Source: Niallia alba (GTDB lineage: Bacteria > Bacillota > Bacilli > Bacillales > Cytobacillaceae). Taken from it: DNA of 64,000 bases. This document shows, one piece after another, positions 9,308 through 17,251 of the stretch. The first letter of the stretch is position 1; every line of letters starts with the position of its first letter. Position numbers and translations under genes: made by a program. The notes under the pieces were generated by a model. It ran no database searches. It was given only the letters and a program-made list of their open reading frames with translations, and was not told the origin of the DNA. The stretch covers positions 2,768,001-2,832,000 of the forward strand of contig NZ_JABBPK010000001.1 of assembly GCF_012933555.1 (NCBI RefSeq), in the 5' to 3' direction.

Positions 9308-9424
9308 GCAGCCGGAATACACGAAGACGTCACGGGGATTAGCGCGACAGTCTGAGACCCCGGTGAGGAGACTCAAGCTTCGCCCCACGGAAAGCGAAGT
9401 GTATAACTTTACGAAAACAGCCTT
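9308..9424 (-). repeat. Family C repeat (core palindrome, degraded)
   Basis: It begins GCAGCCGGAATACACGAAG and contains GACAGTCTGAGACC and GCGAAGTGTA, the conserved core shared with family B, in reverse orientation. The far arm is damaged (GTGTATAAC instead of GTGTATTCCGG). It ends with CGAAAACAGCCTT, the outer end also seen in the copies at 15090 and 23917. Confidence 0.75.
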
Positions 9425-9431
9425 ATTTAAA

Positions 9432-9471
9432 AACAGCCTTATTAATCAATCGTTTGATTAATAAGGCTGTT
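9432..9471. repeat. Long perfect hairpin
   Basis: AACAGCCTTATTAATCAA pairs exactly with TTGATTAATAAGGCTGTT around a CG..T loop. The inner sequence AACAGCCTTATT repeats the edge of the neighbouring family C repeat. There is no clear T-run on either side, so terminator function is doubtful. Confidence 0.7.
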
Positions 9472-9506
9472 AGTTCTTTATGGAATTATTTTTGATTTCT
9501 ATGTCT

Positions 9507-9667
9507 ATATAAAGTGAAACTTCCATCAGAGGGGGTTTTCCTTCCTCCCCACTGATGGTTAGTTGAACCAATCGGACCTTTACGGACAGTTGATCTCCCG
9601 CCTATCTTCCTCGTATTCTCATAAGCTTGAGGAGGGAATCTTATTGTCCGTTAAGAGTGGGATAAAA
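9507..9667 (+). repeat. Family A repeat, copy A2
   Basis: A nearly complete copy from ATATAAAGTGAAACTTCC to AAGAGTGGGATAAA. Hairpin 1 has a weakened arm (CCATCAGAGGGGG against CCCCACTGATGG); hairpin 2 (TTTACGGACAG / TTGTCCGTTAA) is kept. It lies 42 bp past the stop of the MOSC gene. Confidence 0.87.
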
Positions 9668-9709
9668 AACTGCAGACGTAAGTCCACAGTCCCTTCTTAA
9701 TCCTTCTGA

Positions 9710-10423
9710 TTAGATAGAAATTACATCGCCAGCATAGATAGTTCCGGTTTGAATGACACTCGCATAGAGACCAAAATGATTATTTTGGTCTTTCACAAGT
9801 TGTTTCAATAACTTTGGTTGCCTTGTGCCTGTTTCGGGATCGACCGTAATAATCATACATCTTTCACAATACTTGTTGATTTCAAGAATTACTTCTGTAC
9901 CAATTTTTATTTGTTTTCCTATCAAGTCTTCTTCCTTCATACTATTTTGTAAATCATATAAGATATTCCCTCTAAATCTCCTTTCATCAATTACTTCACC
10001 ATACGAAGAAGATAATTCGGATAGTGCCTGTGTAGAGATTAACAAAATATTGTCTTCTTCAATTGCCGGGAACGGAACATAGTTTGGAGAATAGGTGATT
10101 GTTTCCAACGTTCGATTTGTTTCTTTTTCCAGCCTTTCTAATAAAGCTGAATCATCCCAATTGTATTCCGAACCATCGCTTGCACTAATTTTCATTTTAG
10201 GAAAAGCTTCTAAACAATCATCCCCTATAAACGCTGCTTTGTATGTAACCATTTTAGGATATTGAGTAATCGTTAAATGCTTGTCCTTACTCGACTTATC
10301 GATAAAAGCATGACTTCTATCCCCATATATACCATAAGACATGATTCGTGCTTTCGAAATACTTTCTCCGGTAAAAGATTTTACAGGATAACGCATCATT
10401 TTATGTACCTTTCCAACAATCAT
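9710..10423 (-). CDS. MOSC domain protein (MOSC N-terminal beta-barrel plus MOSC)
   Basis: A 237-residue cytoplasmic protein. The N-terminus (VHKMMRYPVKSFTGESIS, YGIYGDRSHAFID) is the beta-barrel domain that precedes MOSC; the later RFRGNILYDL, IGTEVILEINKYCERCMIITVDPETG carries the conserved MOSC cysteines (CERC) near residue 185. MOSC proteins handle sulfur or molybdenum-cofactor-linked reductions (mARC/YcbX-like), so a role in reducing N-hydroxylated compounds is possible but unproven. The ATG at 10423 follows GGTGGGGGAG; a longer start at 10480 would run through the terminator of the gene before it. It is a separate paralogue from the interrupted MOSC gene near 58-60 kb. Confidence 0.82.
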   Translation of the reverse strand: MIVGKVHKMMRYPVKSFTGESISKARIMSYGIYGDRSHAFIDKSSKDKHLTITQYPKMVTYKAAFIGDDCLEAFPKMKISASDGSEYNWDDSALLERLEKETNRTLETITYSPNYVPFPAIEEDNILLISTQALSELSSSYGEVIDERRFRGNILYDLQNSMKEEDLIGKQIKIGTEVILEINKYCERCMIITVDPETGTRQPKLLKQLVKDQNNHFGLYASVIQTGTIYAGDVISI

Positions 10424-10462
10424 AACTCTCCCCCACCTTTCTCTTTCTTCCATTAAAACAAA

Positions 10463-10497
10463 AAAACTCCCTAAAACCAATTCTTTTAGAGAGTTCT
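10463..10497 (-). terminator. Terminator of the DUF3889 gene
   Basis: Reading leftward, AACTCTCTAAAA pairs with TTTTAGGGAGTT (one mismatch) and is followed by a run of T. It lies 8 bp beyond the stop of the secreted DUF3889 gene and separates it from the MOSC gene. Confidence 0.8.
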
Positions 10498-10504
10498 TTG
10501 GATA

Positions 10505-10834
10505 TTAAGGTTGGGTTTCTTTCATTTCAACTGATAATAAACGTTCTGTTCGCGTATCAAAAGTTAAGTTGACAAATACACCTATTTCTTTTTGATCCTG
10601 CTTTACAATAAGCTTAAACTTTTCCACTGAAGTTCCTTTTTTATCTTCCTTACCAACATGCAGATAATCGGTAACCTCACTATTAGGGTATTTTTCTTGA
10701 GCCTTTGTCATGGCAATTCTGCCCCATTTAACATAAGAAGGTAATGCTTCTGCTTCTGTTTGTAGAGGAAGTAACTGCATAAGAAATACACTCAGCAATA
10801 AGATGCCTATGAATGGAAACTTTATTTTTTTCAT
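10505..10834 (-). CDS. Small secreted DUF3889 family protein
   Basis: A 109-residue protein with an N-terminal signal peptide (KKIKFPFIGILLLSVFLMQLL, cleavage near AEA). The mature part PSYVKWGRIAMTKAQEKYPNSEVTDYLHVGKE and the following beta strands ending TFDTRTERLLSVEM match the DUF3889 family (YqzG/YdhC-like) of small exported Bacillus proteins. Function is unknown. I chose the ATG at 10834 because AAAGGAG sits 8 bases upstream; the ATGs at 10855 and 10852 lie before that site. A terminator follows directly, so the gene is monocistronic. Confidence 0.75.
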   Translation of the reverse strand: MKKIKFPFIGILLLSVFLMQLLPLQTEAEALPSYVKWGRIAMTKAQEKYPNSEVTDYLHVGKEDKKGTSVEKFKLIVKQDQKEIGVFVNLTFDTRTERLLSVEMKETQP

Positions 10835-10898
10835 GCAATCATCTCCTTTCATCATATTTTTAGTATGAACATGGAATGAGAAATTATGTACGTTTAAT

Positions 10899-10928
10899 AT
10901 GTTAACTAAATTATTTTTAGGTTGACAT
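10899..10928 (+). promoter_or_regulatory. Predicted BirA operator of bioY
   Basis: ATGTTAAC, 14 bases, GTTGACAT: an inverted repeat with 7 of 8 positions symmetric, in the form known for biotin repressor sites (TGTTAAC..GTTAACA). It overlaps the -35 box of the bioY promoter. Regulation by biotin is inferred from the site and the gene it precedes. Confidence 0.72.
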
Positions 10929-10950
10929 AAATTATTTCGGGAAGTATAGT
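10922..10950 (+). promoter_or_regulatory. bioY sigma-A promoter
   Basis: TTGACA (10922-10927), 17 bases, TATAGT (10945-10950), about 35 bp before the gene start. The -35 lies inside the right half of the BirA-type operator. Confidence 0.75.
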
Positions 10951-10985
10951 AAATAAAGTAAATATTATAAAAGGGAGTGACAAGC

Positions 10986-11579
10986 TTGAAACAGTGGAAA
11001 ACAATTGATATTACGATGATTGCCTTATTTGTTGCTTTTATGGCAGTTGGTGCGAATGTAGCAAGTTTTCTAGTAATTGGAGGTGTTCCAGTGACCCTTC
11101 AAACATTTTTTGCTATCCTTGCAGGATTACTTTTAGGAAAAAGACTCGGTAGTGTTGCAATGATTGTTTATATGCTCGTTGGTCTCATCGGCATTCCAAT
11201 TTTCGCAGGTATATCAGGTGGTCTTATTACGATTACAAAACCATCTTTCGGATTTATTTTAGCTTTTATCATTACTGCTTTCTTTGTTGGATTAATAGTT
11301 GAAAGAAAACAATCTGTTCCTGTCTATATTTTTAGCGGATTCATCGGTTTAATCATTAATTACATAATCGGAACTAGCTGGATGTATATGGCATATAAAC
11401 TTTGGTATGCTGCACCAGAAGGCTTTACTTATCAACTATTGTGGAGTTGGATGGTTCTTCCGTTAGTAAAAGATATCATTCTTACGTTTATCGCTGGAAT
11501 TGTTGGTTATCGATTGTATAATTCCGTTGTTAAAAAAAGTGCGCTCCATACAAATTGGAGTTCTAATTCTAATCAGTAA
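10986..11579 (+). CDS. bioY: Biotin transporter BioY (S component)
   Basis: A 197-residue membrane protein with six hydrophobic segments. The family motif GGVPVTLQTFFAILAGLLLGKRLG and the later GLIGIPIFAGISGG are BioY hallmarks. BioY binds biotin and works with the ECF energy-coupling module or alone. The start is the TTG at 10986, which lies 8 bases after AAGGGAG; the GTG at 10977 overlaps that site. A BirA-type operator and consensus promoter precede the gene, and a strong terminator follows. No biotin synthesis gene is near, so this is a stand-alone uptake gene. Confidence 0.93.
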   Translation: MKQWKTIDITMIALFVAFMAVGANVASFLVIGGVPVTLQTFFAILAGLLLGKRLGSVAMIVYMLVGLIGIPIFAGISGGLITITKPSFGFILAFIITAFFVGLIVERKQSVPVYIFSGFIGLIINYIIGTSWMYMAYKLWYAAPEGFTYQLLWSWMVLPLVKDIILTFIAGIVGYRLYNSVVKKSALHTNWSSNSNQ

Positions 11580-11580
11580 T

Positions 11581-11616
11581 AAACAAGTCCCCACATCTGT
11601 GGGGACTTGTTTATTA
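11581..11616 (+). terminator. bioY terminator
   Basis: AAACAAGTCCCCACA pairs with TGTGGGGACTTGTTT around a two-base loop, directly after the bioY stop. Confidence 0.88.
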
Positions 11617-11744
11617 CTAAAACCGCCGACTTCCTCTATTTTTCGCCATAAAACGACTGTTTAATTTAAAAATCCTGTCTGATTCTGCGCTTTCCCGAGA
11701 AATACTTGCCTATTTCCATTCCCGATTATTCTATCAATGAAACA

Positions 11745-13400
11745 TTATCTTACTTGGATAGGATAAGAAAAGTCCAGCGATTCTAATTCATCGGTCAAAA
11801 CATGTATTTCCACATCCCATTTTCCTGGCTGATTTAATTGGAGATTTTCTGCAAAATAGTGTCCTTCCTTTTCCTGTGTTAGAGGAAATGAAGTTTCTTT
11901 TTCTCCATGCTTTAACGTAATCGTAATTTGTTCGATTGGATCGATTGGATTGCGATTATTATCAAATACAAATACTTCATATTGATTTTGCACACCAGTC
12001 TTTTTCGGTGTAATCGATAAACTAATATTTTCATTATAACCACCAAGTTCTGCTTCTTTATAAAAAGGCAAATCAATTGGCAAGGTTGGTGTTTGAATTT
12101 GTGTAAATGCACTAGTCACAAGTAATATTAAGATACCTAGACCGATTTCAATTTTTATTGATTTTTTATAGAAATCTTTCTTTCCTAATAGAATTCTACT
12201 AACCAAGTGATACGCTCCAAATATAAGCATAAATACAAGCAAACCAATTTTAATTAACAAGGTTTTTCCGTATGCCGTACTTACTAGTGAATGAAAATCA
12301 GGGATTAATAAAGAAGCATTTATTACTCCCGAAATAGCTAAAACTGCAACTGAGAAAAGAGCCCATAAGGAGTACTTTTCCATCGTTGCCCAGTACATGT
12401 CATGACCTTCGCCTTCTTTAGCAAATATCCCTTCTCTCAAAAAGAGTACAATAACAAGCATTCCGCCAAGCCATATGGATGCTGCTAATAAATGAGAAAA
12501 ATCAAACAAAATTGCTACTGTTTCATATGGTGAACTGGAAGGATGACCAAGAAACGCCTTCGAAGCCATAATACCTAAAAAAGCCAACCCTGGAATAAAC
12601 CAGTGTTTTCTTTCGAAGTAACTTTCTTTTGTCCAAATAGATCGTTGTCCTACAAAAAGGATAGCTAAAAGGATAATTTGGATAATCCAAATGGTTCCTT
12701 CTTTCGTACTTGACAATGTTTCTAATAAATTGGTAGGTTTTATGGAAGCTACTATGCCACCACCTGCATAACTTTGTGTTTGTATTACAAGGAAAGTGAA
12801 AATACTAATCGCAAGCAATATGATTGCAGTCATAGAAACTGTTTTTGTTCGTTTTATTAATGTGCTGGACAAGTTTTTTTTCTGAAACCAAATCGTATAA
12901 AATAAGAAAAGTCCCATATATAAAGAAAATCCGATATAAAGGAAACCTTTATTTATCATCATACTAATGAATGTTGTTAAATTCCCATTCTCCTGTTGTG
13001 TTGGAAATGATGCCCCCTTAGGCAATTCACCAATACTAAACGGAAGCATCCCGGAAACAGAGTGTCCATCCGCCGAAACTACTCTCCATTCTACTGTATA
13101 AATATCGTTAGGTAACTCTGGTTTTAAATCCACTTCGATTGATTTTTCCGTATCGGGGTTAATCACAATATTCTTCTGATCAACTCTTTCCCCTGATGAG
13201 TTTAAAACATTTAATATTGTAAAACCAGTTTGAATTTTTTCATTAAATTCTATGTACACTTTTTCTGGAGCTTCCTCTAATATTTCATTTTCACTAGGAT
13301 TGGAATTTGTTATATAAGCATGGGCAGAAACTGTATTTATTCCTATAAAACTAATAATTAGTACAATTAAAGGAAACATAAGCAATATTTTCCTATTCAC
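11745..13400 (-). CDS. CopC-CopD fusion copper protein (YcnJ-like)
   Basis: A 551-residue protein. A signal peptide ends at VSAHAY; the histidine of AHAYITNSNP is the N-terminal copper ligand of CopC, and VSADGHSVSG near residue 115 carries the second CopC histidine. From about 145 to 425 there are eight membrane segments of a CopD domain (HLLAASIWLGGMLVIV), followed by a C-terminal YtkA-like beta domain (residues about 455-550, GKWDVEIHVL). The order matches YcnJ of B. subtilis, involved in copper acquisition, but the ycnK repressor and ycnI partner are not here. The start is GTG at 13400 after a distant GAAGGA. A TetR-type operator sits in its promoter. Confidence 0.87.
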   Translation of the reverse strand: MNRKILLMFPLIVLIISFIGINTVSAHAYITNSNPSENEILEEAPEKVYIEFNEKIQTGFTILNVLNSSGERVDQKNIVINPDTEKSIEVDLKPELPNDIYTVEWRVVSADGHSVSGMLPFSIGELPKGASFPTQQENGNLTTFISMMINKGFLYIGFSLYMGLFLFYTIWFQKKNLSSTLIKRTKTVSMTAIILLAISIFTFLVIQTQSYAGGGIVASIKPTNLLETLSSTKEGTIWIIQIILLAILFVGQRSIWTKESYFERKHWFIPGLAFLGIMASKAFLGHPSSSPYETVAILFDFSHLLAASIWLGGMLVIVLFLREGIFAKEGEGHDMYWATMEKYSLWALFSVAVLAISGVINASLLIPDFHSLVSTAYGKTLLIKIGLLVFMLIFGAYHLVSRILLGKKDFYKKSIKIEIGLGILILLVTSAFTQIQTPTLPIDLPFYKEAELGGYNENISLSITPKKTGVQNQYEVFVFDNNRNPIDPIEQITITLKHGEKETSFPLTQEKEGHYFAENLQLNQPGKWDVEIHVLTDELESLDFSYPIQVR

Positions 13401-13439
13401 TTTTTAAATCACGTCCTTCTATTTTCTATATCCCTCCCA

Positions 13440-13469
13440 ATTATAGCGAATGAACACTCATTCGTACAA
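13440..13469 (-). promoter_or_regulatory. copCD promoter with TetR-type operator
   Basis: Reading leftward, -35 TTGTAC (13464-13469), 18 bases, -10 TATAAT (13440-13445). The spacer is almost wholly a palindrome, CGAATGA-4 bases-TCATTCG (13447-13464). This has the 7+4+7 layout of TetR-family operators such as the FadR site TGAATGA..TCATTCA. The regulator is not in the window. Confidence 0.65.
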
Positions 13470-13633
13470 TCAAGTGGTATATTTGTATAGTTATTCGATC
13501 ATTTTTGCGAGAATTAGTCATCATTTGTCTTCGAATAGCGTATTTTGCGCTTTCCCAAGAAATATTATTATCTATCGTATATTTTTCTTATTACTTGTAA
13601 ACAATAAGAACAAAATCAAAAGGAGGTAAGTCA

Positions 13634-13807
13634 ATGGATCTTAACATGACTGCTGATGAAGTAATGTTGGCTATTCAACAATTACGTACAAGTGGCATGA
13701 ATATGAATAAAAAGAAAGTAAAACAAAGCCATCCAGATTTAATGCGCCATGCGCTACATTATTTTCCTGATTGGAATAGTGCAGTTGAAAAAAGCGAATT
13801 AGCTTAA
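13634..13807 (+). CDS. 57-residue protein, possible HNR-type helical repeat
   Basis: A small gene with a very good ribosome binding site (AAAGGAGGTAAG) placed right for the ATG at 13634. The product begins MDLNMTADEVMLAIQQL and ends with NKKKVKQSHPDLMRHALHYF then PDWNSAVEKS. The pattern of a basic helix, then L..AL.YF..W..AV, resembles one unit of the short helical repeat found in HNH/homing-endonuclease-associated proteins, which is usually DNA-binding. I infer a small DNA-binding or regulatory protein, with modest certainty. It stands alone, followed by two hairpins. Confidence 0.68.
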   Translation: MDLNMTADEVMLAIQQLRTSGMNMNKKKVKQSHPDLMRHALHYFPDWNSAVEKSELA

Positions 13808-13876
13808 AACTTAACCACTATTATTACTTCTTAGACATACATATTCAACAATCGTGTGATAGCACCAAAGACTTAC

Positions 13877-13918
13877 AAAAAGACTTCTGTTAATTGTAAT
13901 ATTTACAATTATAGAAGC
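13877..13918 (+). other. Hairpin after the 57-residue gene
   Basis: CTTCT-3 bases-AATTGTAA pairs with TTACAATT-2 bases-AGAAG. No T-run follows, so it is a secondary structure of unknown role between the small gene and the terminator at 13923. Confidence 0.5.
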
Positions 13919-13922
13919 TAAT

Positions 13923-13989
13923 AGAGACTTCCCATAAACATAAAACCATTTATTAATTGGTTGTATATAGAGGGAAGTTCTCTTTTTAT
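13923..13989 (+). terminator. Rho-independent terminator before the CDF gene
   Basis: AGAGACTTCCC and GGGAAGTTCTCT pair with one bulge around a long loop and are followed by TTTTT. It ends the transcript of the 57-residue gene, or acts as an attenuator in a CDF leader. Confidence 0.7.
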
Positions 13990-14035
13990 TTGGCTATGAC
14001 TGCATCATAGGTAGGGAAGAAGGGTACTAAAGATA

Positions 14036-15043
14036 ATGAAGGAATTGATATTGTTATTAAAGAACGGCAATCGTTCCGCTCTCCTTGCGGCTCTTGTAAA
14101 TACCATTATTTCTTTATTAAAAGGAGTTGCTTATTTTCTCACTGGTAATGTTGCAATGTTTGCAGAAACGATGCACTCTCTTGGAGATGCAGCCAATCAG
14201 TTTTTTGTATTTATTGGTTCTGCCTTGAGTAAAAAAGCACCTACAAAACGATTCCCTGGTGGATTCGGCAGACTTGTCAATATTGTTTTATTGTTTGCTG
14301 TTCTTATCGTCGGTATTATGGCATATGAAACAGTGCGTGAAGGAATTGACCATATTATTAGACCACAGGAATCGACTGGCTTTTTTCTTGTTATCATTGT
14401 CCTTTCCATATCTGTTTGCTTAGAGTTTACCGTATTAATAAAGGCAATGAGAGAAATCGTTACAACAGCTGGCTTAAAAACTAGAGGCTTACAATTATTC
14501 CCTTCTAGCTTTACCTATTTGAAATCAGCAAAACCAGCAACTAAATTGGTATTCTTAGAGGATTCCGTGGCAACAGCAGGAGGAATATTAGCAATCCTAG
14601 CAGTAATCGTATCGGAGTACACAAACTTTAAGCAAGCGGAAGGCATTGTATCCATCATTATTGGAATCTTTATGTTTATTGTGGTCGGTAAAGTATTCTT
14701 GGATAATGCCGCAGGTGCAATTGGTGAAGCTGACTTGGAGATGCAAGGTGTAATCGGCAATATTGCTATGAAAGATCCAGATGTACGAGATATTCAAGGC
14801 CTTGCTGTTTATAAAGAGGGAGAAGATTTTCATGTCGAACTTAGCATCGAAATCGATAGTAAGTTAACGGTCGAGCAAGTTGATAAAATCAGACAACGAA
14901 TTGAAAAACAAATCCTCACAGAAAAGGGCGTATCCGATATTATCATTGAATTTGATAAAGATGATGGGATTTTAAATTGGCCTCACTCGATTCATAAATA
15001 TGAAAAGCGGAAAAAAACGCATGAAATGGGAAAATATAACTAA
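14036..15043 (+). CDS. Cation diffusion facilitator (CDF) transporter
   Basis: A 335-residue membrane protein. The first segments and the motif ETMHSLGDAANQFFVFIG correspond to the CDF signature with the HxxxD metal site on helix 2; the second metal pair is in FLEDSVATAGG on helix 5. The C-terminal cytoplasmic domain (residues about 235-310, DVRDIQGLAVYKEGEDFHVELSIEID) has the usual ferredoxin-like fold. The family exports Zn, Fe, Mn or Co in exchange for protons; metal cannot be told. The ATG at 14036 has only a weak site (GAAGAAGGG). Family C repeat C2 follows 46 bp after the stop. Confidence 0.86.
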   Translation: MKELILLLKNGNRSALLAALVNTIISLLKGVAYFLTGNVAMFAETMHSLGDAANQFFVFIGSALSKKAPTKRFPGGFGRLVNIVLLFAVLIVGIMAYETVREGIDHIIRPQESTGFFLVIIVLSISVCLEFTVLIKAMREIVTTAGLKTRGLQLFPSSFTYLKSAKPATKLVFLEDSVATAGGILAILAVIVSEYTNFKQAEGIVSIIIGIFMFIVVGKVFLDNAAGAIGEADLEMQGVIGNIAMKDPDVRDIQGLAVYKEGEDFHVELSIEIDSKLTVEQVDKIRQRIEKQILTEKGVSDIIIEFDKDDGILNWPHSIHKYEKRKKTHEMGKYN

Positions 15044-15089
15044 CCACCAATGGAGGATGAAGTCTCCGCTGATGGAATTTTCTTTATTT

Positions 15090-15274
15090 AAGGCTGTTTT
15101 CGAAAATTTGTTGCTAATAACCCGGAGCCGGAATACACTTTCCGTGGGGTTCGCAATGAGCCTCCAGGGTCTCAGACTGTCTTGCTAATCCCATGGTGTC
15201 TACTTGTATTCCGACTGTTTTATTTTTCCAACTCATTCATTTTTCTGATAAAAAACAGCATTTTTTTAGAAAAC
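15090..15274 (+). repeat. Family C repeat, copy C2
   Basis: It starts AAGGCTGTTTTCGAAAATTT and holds the core from GGAGCCGGAATACAC to TTGTATTCCGACTG, with the conserved GGTCTCAGACTGTCT in between; the right end reads TTTTTTAGAAAAC. The core arms have mismatches, so this copy is older than B1/B2. It lies between the CDF gene and the next, leftward gene. Confidence 0.75.
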
Positions 15275-15278
15275 TTTC

Positions 15279-15686
15279 TTATTTAATAACCGCCTCTTCA
15301 AAGGGTGCGTAAAATACTCCTTTTGGGGCGAGGATATTTGTTTCTGACTCCTCTTCCCTTCCGTTTACTTTATAGTTGCCTGCTGGAAAGTAATCATAGT
15401 ATCCTGAATTTATATGCAAATCCACATAATATTCATCCAGTTCCCTCATTAAAATATGATAAGCTTCCCTATCAATAATTTCGCCTAATTCATCTAATGC
15501 AAAATTTTCTCTAACTGCTTCCAGAAAAGGTTCACAAGAATCTGCAGCAATATATAAATCGACGTCACAGCATTCCATGCAAAGTAGAACCTCTTCTCCC
15601 TTTATATTTTCATATGCATCATCGACCATCTCTTTTAATATCTGTTTAATTTTTTCTTTATTAACCAAATTCATGGTTGTTTTCAC
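15279..15686 (-). CDS. Uncharacterised acidic protein, 135 residues
   Basis: I do not recognise this gene. The product is acidic and soluble, with no signal peptide or membrane segment. Visible features are a cluster of cysteines (EEVLLCMECCDVDLYIAADSC) at about residues 35-55 and a tyrosine-rich stretch (YYVDLHINSGYYDYFPAG) around 90-107. The GTG at 15686 is the best start because GGAGGG lies 7 bases before it; the TTG at 15701 overlaps that site. The gene ends 4 bp from the family C repeat. A metal-binding role for the cysteines is possible but unsupported. Confidence 0.6.
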   Translation of the reverse strand: MKTTMNLVNKEKIKQILKEMVDDAYENIKGEEVLLCMECCDVDLYIAADSCEPFLEAVRENFALDELGEIIDREAYHILMRELDEYYVDLHINSGYYDYFPAGNYKVNGREEESETNILAPKGVFYAPFEEAVIK

Positions 15687-15748
15687 TGCAATTCCCTCCA
15701 ACTATTACGAGCTAAACAAAAATATCTATAGAATTATCATACACAAAA

Positions 15749-15787
15749 ACAAGTACAAAATGAAATAATAACATTTTGTACTTGTTT
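15749..15787 (-). terminator. Terminator of the nucleotidase gene
   Basis: ACAAGTACAAAATG pairs perfectly with CATTTTGTACTTGT; on the leftward strand it is followed by GTTTTTGTG. It lies about 50 bp past the end of the calcineurin-like protein gene. Confidence 0.8.
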
Positions 15788-15837
15788 ATTCCCCCTTCAA
15801 CTTTATTGCTTGTATAACCTCGTTTTCAAATATAGTT

Positions 15838-16998
15838 TTAATCTAAATGATTCAATAAATCCTTGCTGTTCATATACTCCAATGTATCATGTTGATAACG
15901 GGAAAGGATGTATTCAATTTGCGGCATTGGCGATACAATTGATATTTTCTTCTTTTTGATAATCCGAATAATTGGCTTTGCTGTTGATTTTGAATCTGCT
16001 ATCACCCACTTCCCCTTCTTTTTTCTAAGTGTTAAATCAATAATACCAAGATGATTTCCCCAGTTTCCTGCTTGCACTGCTGGTTTTCCATTAATCAATC
16101 CCTTTTCATGATTAACTCCTTTTGGTCCTTTTTCTCCCTTTACTGGAAAAATGCCATGTGAATGTCCATAAAGGATAACATCGATTCCTTCCACCTTACT
16201 AATATCTCTTACGTTATTACCTGATTTTGGCCAATAATCCTGATCAGAATATAAGCCTGCATGTACTAAGGCAATGATTAAATCTGCCCCTTCTTTTTTC
16301 ATTTGCGGAATGATTTCTTCTGCTGTTTTACGCATATTTTTTATAATAAGTTTATCTTTAAAATGTTCCTTATCCCATTCCTGTGTTATTGGAGTGATCA
16401 ATCCGATTACTCCAACTTTTAAATTTTCCATTTTTCCTTTTTCAGCTACAACCATTTTATCCAATAATAAATACGGTTGAAAAAAATGAATATCATCCTG
16501 TTCGTAGCCGTTTCGATCATCCACATAAATATTCGCATTTGTATAGGGAAAATCAGCACCCATTAATGTGTTTAATAAAAAGTCCAACCCAAAATTAAAT
16601 TCATGATTACCTACTGTTGCTGCATCATATCCCATTAAATTCATACTTTTGTAGGCCGGATGAATATCCGTTGAATAAAACATAGGGGAACTTGCTACAT
16701 ACTCCGCTAATGGACTTCCTTTTATGACATCACCAACATCAAACAATAGAGTATTTCTTTGCTCTTTTTTTGCCTGTACGATTAAACTAGCAACTCGGTT
16801 ATATCCGAATTCAATCGTTTTCTTTTTTTTCTCATAATTATAATCCAATAGGTAAGAATGAATATCGGTTGTTTCCAAAATTCGCAGTTTAACGGTTGAT
16901 TCATCAACAATCGCACTATTTGCTTCTATATGTTTTGCGTTTATTTGCATAAAAAGGATAAGTGTGACGGAAAGAATAATTAAAAATTTCTTTTTCAT
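15838..16998 (-). CDS. Exported 5'-nucleotidase / 2',3'-cyclic phosphodiesterase-like metallophosphatase, short form
   Basis: A 386-residue protein with a signal peptide (KKKFLIILSVTLILFMQI). The calcineurin-like motifs are present in order: TTDIHSY (residue about 40), DVGDVIKG, TVGNHEFNFG, ALVHAG and YGHSHG (about 280). This is the N-terminal domain of CpdB/YfkN-type enzymes, which release phosphate from extracellular nucleotides. The usual C-terminal 5'-nucleotidase domain (about 250 more residues) is missing, and the DNA after the stop does not encode it, so the protein is either a natural short form or an old truncation. No wall anchor is visible. A terminator follows. Confidence 0.82.
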   Translation of the reverse strand: MKKKFLIILSVTLILFMQINAKHIEANSAIVDESTVKLRILETTDIHSYLLDYNYEKKKKTIEFGYNRVASLIVQAKKEQRNTLLFDVGDVIKGSPLAEYVASSPMFYSTDIHPAYKSMNLMGYDAATVGNHEFNFGLDFLLNTLMGADFPYTNANIYVDDRNGYEQDDIHFFQPYLLLDKMVVAEKGKMENLKVGVIGLITPITQEWDKEHFKDKLIIKNMRKTAEEIIPQMKKEGADLIIALVHAGLYSDQDYWPKSGNNVRDISKVEGIDVILYGHSHGIFPVKGEKGPKGVNHEKGLINGKPAVQAGNWGNHLGIIDLTLRKKKGKWVIADSKSTAKPIIRIIKKKKISIVSPMPQIEYILSRYQHDTLEYMNSKDLLNHLD

Positions 16999-17251
16999 AT
17001 GGTTGTCTCCCCTTTACTCCCAGCATTCCTTTCGATTCTCTTAGTTTATACATTAACGAAAAGAACTACACCAAGAGGAAGAAAGCATCAAACAAAATGA
17101 TTTCCTAAAATAGAAAAATCGGGAAAATTGTCAACAATTTAGAAGTTTTGATAGCTTTTGTCTTGTTGCAGGAATTTACATCACGATTCTCTAAATAAAT
17201 ACATAAAGAGGCATATATATTACGTTGATATATAACAAAGGAGAGAGAGAA

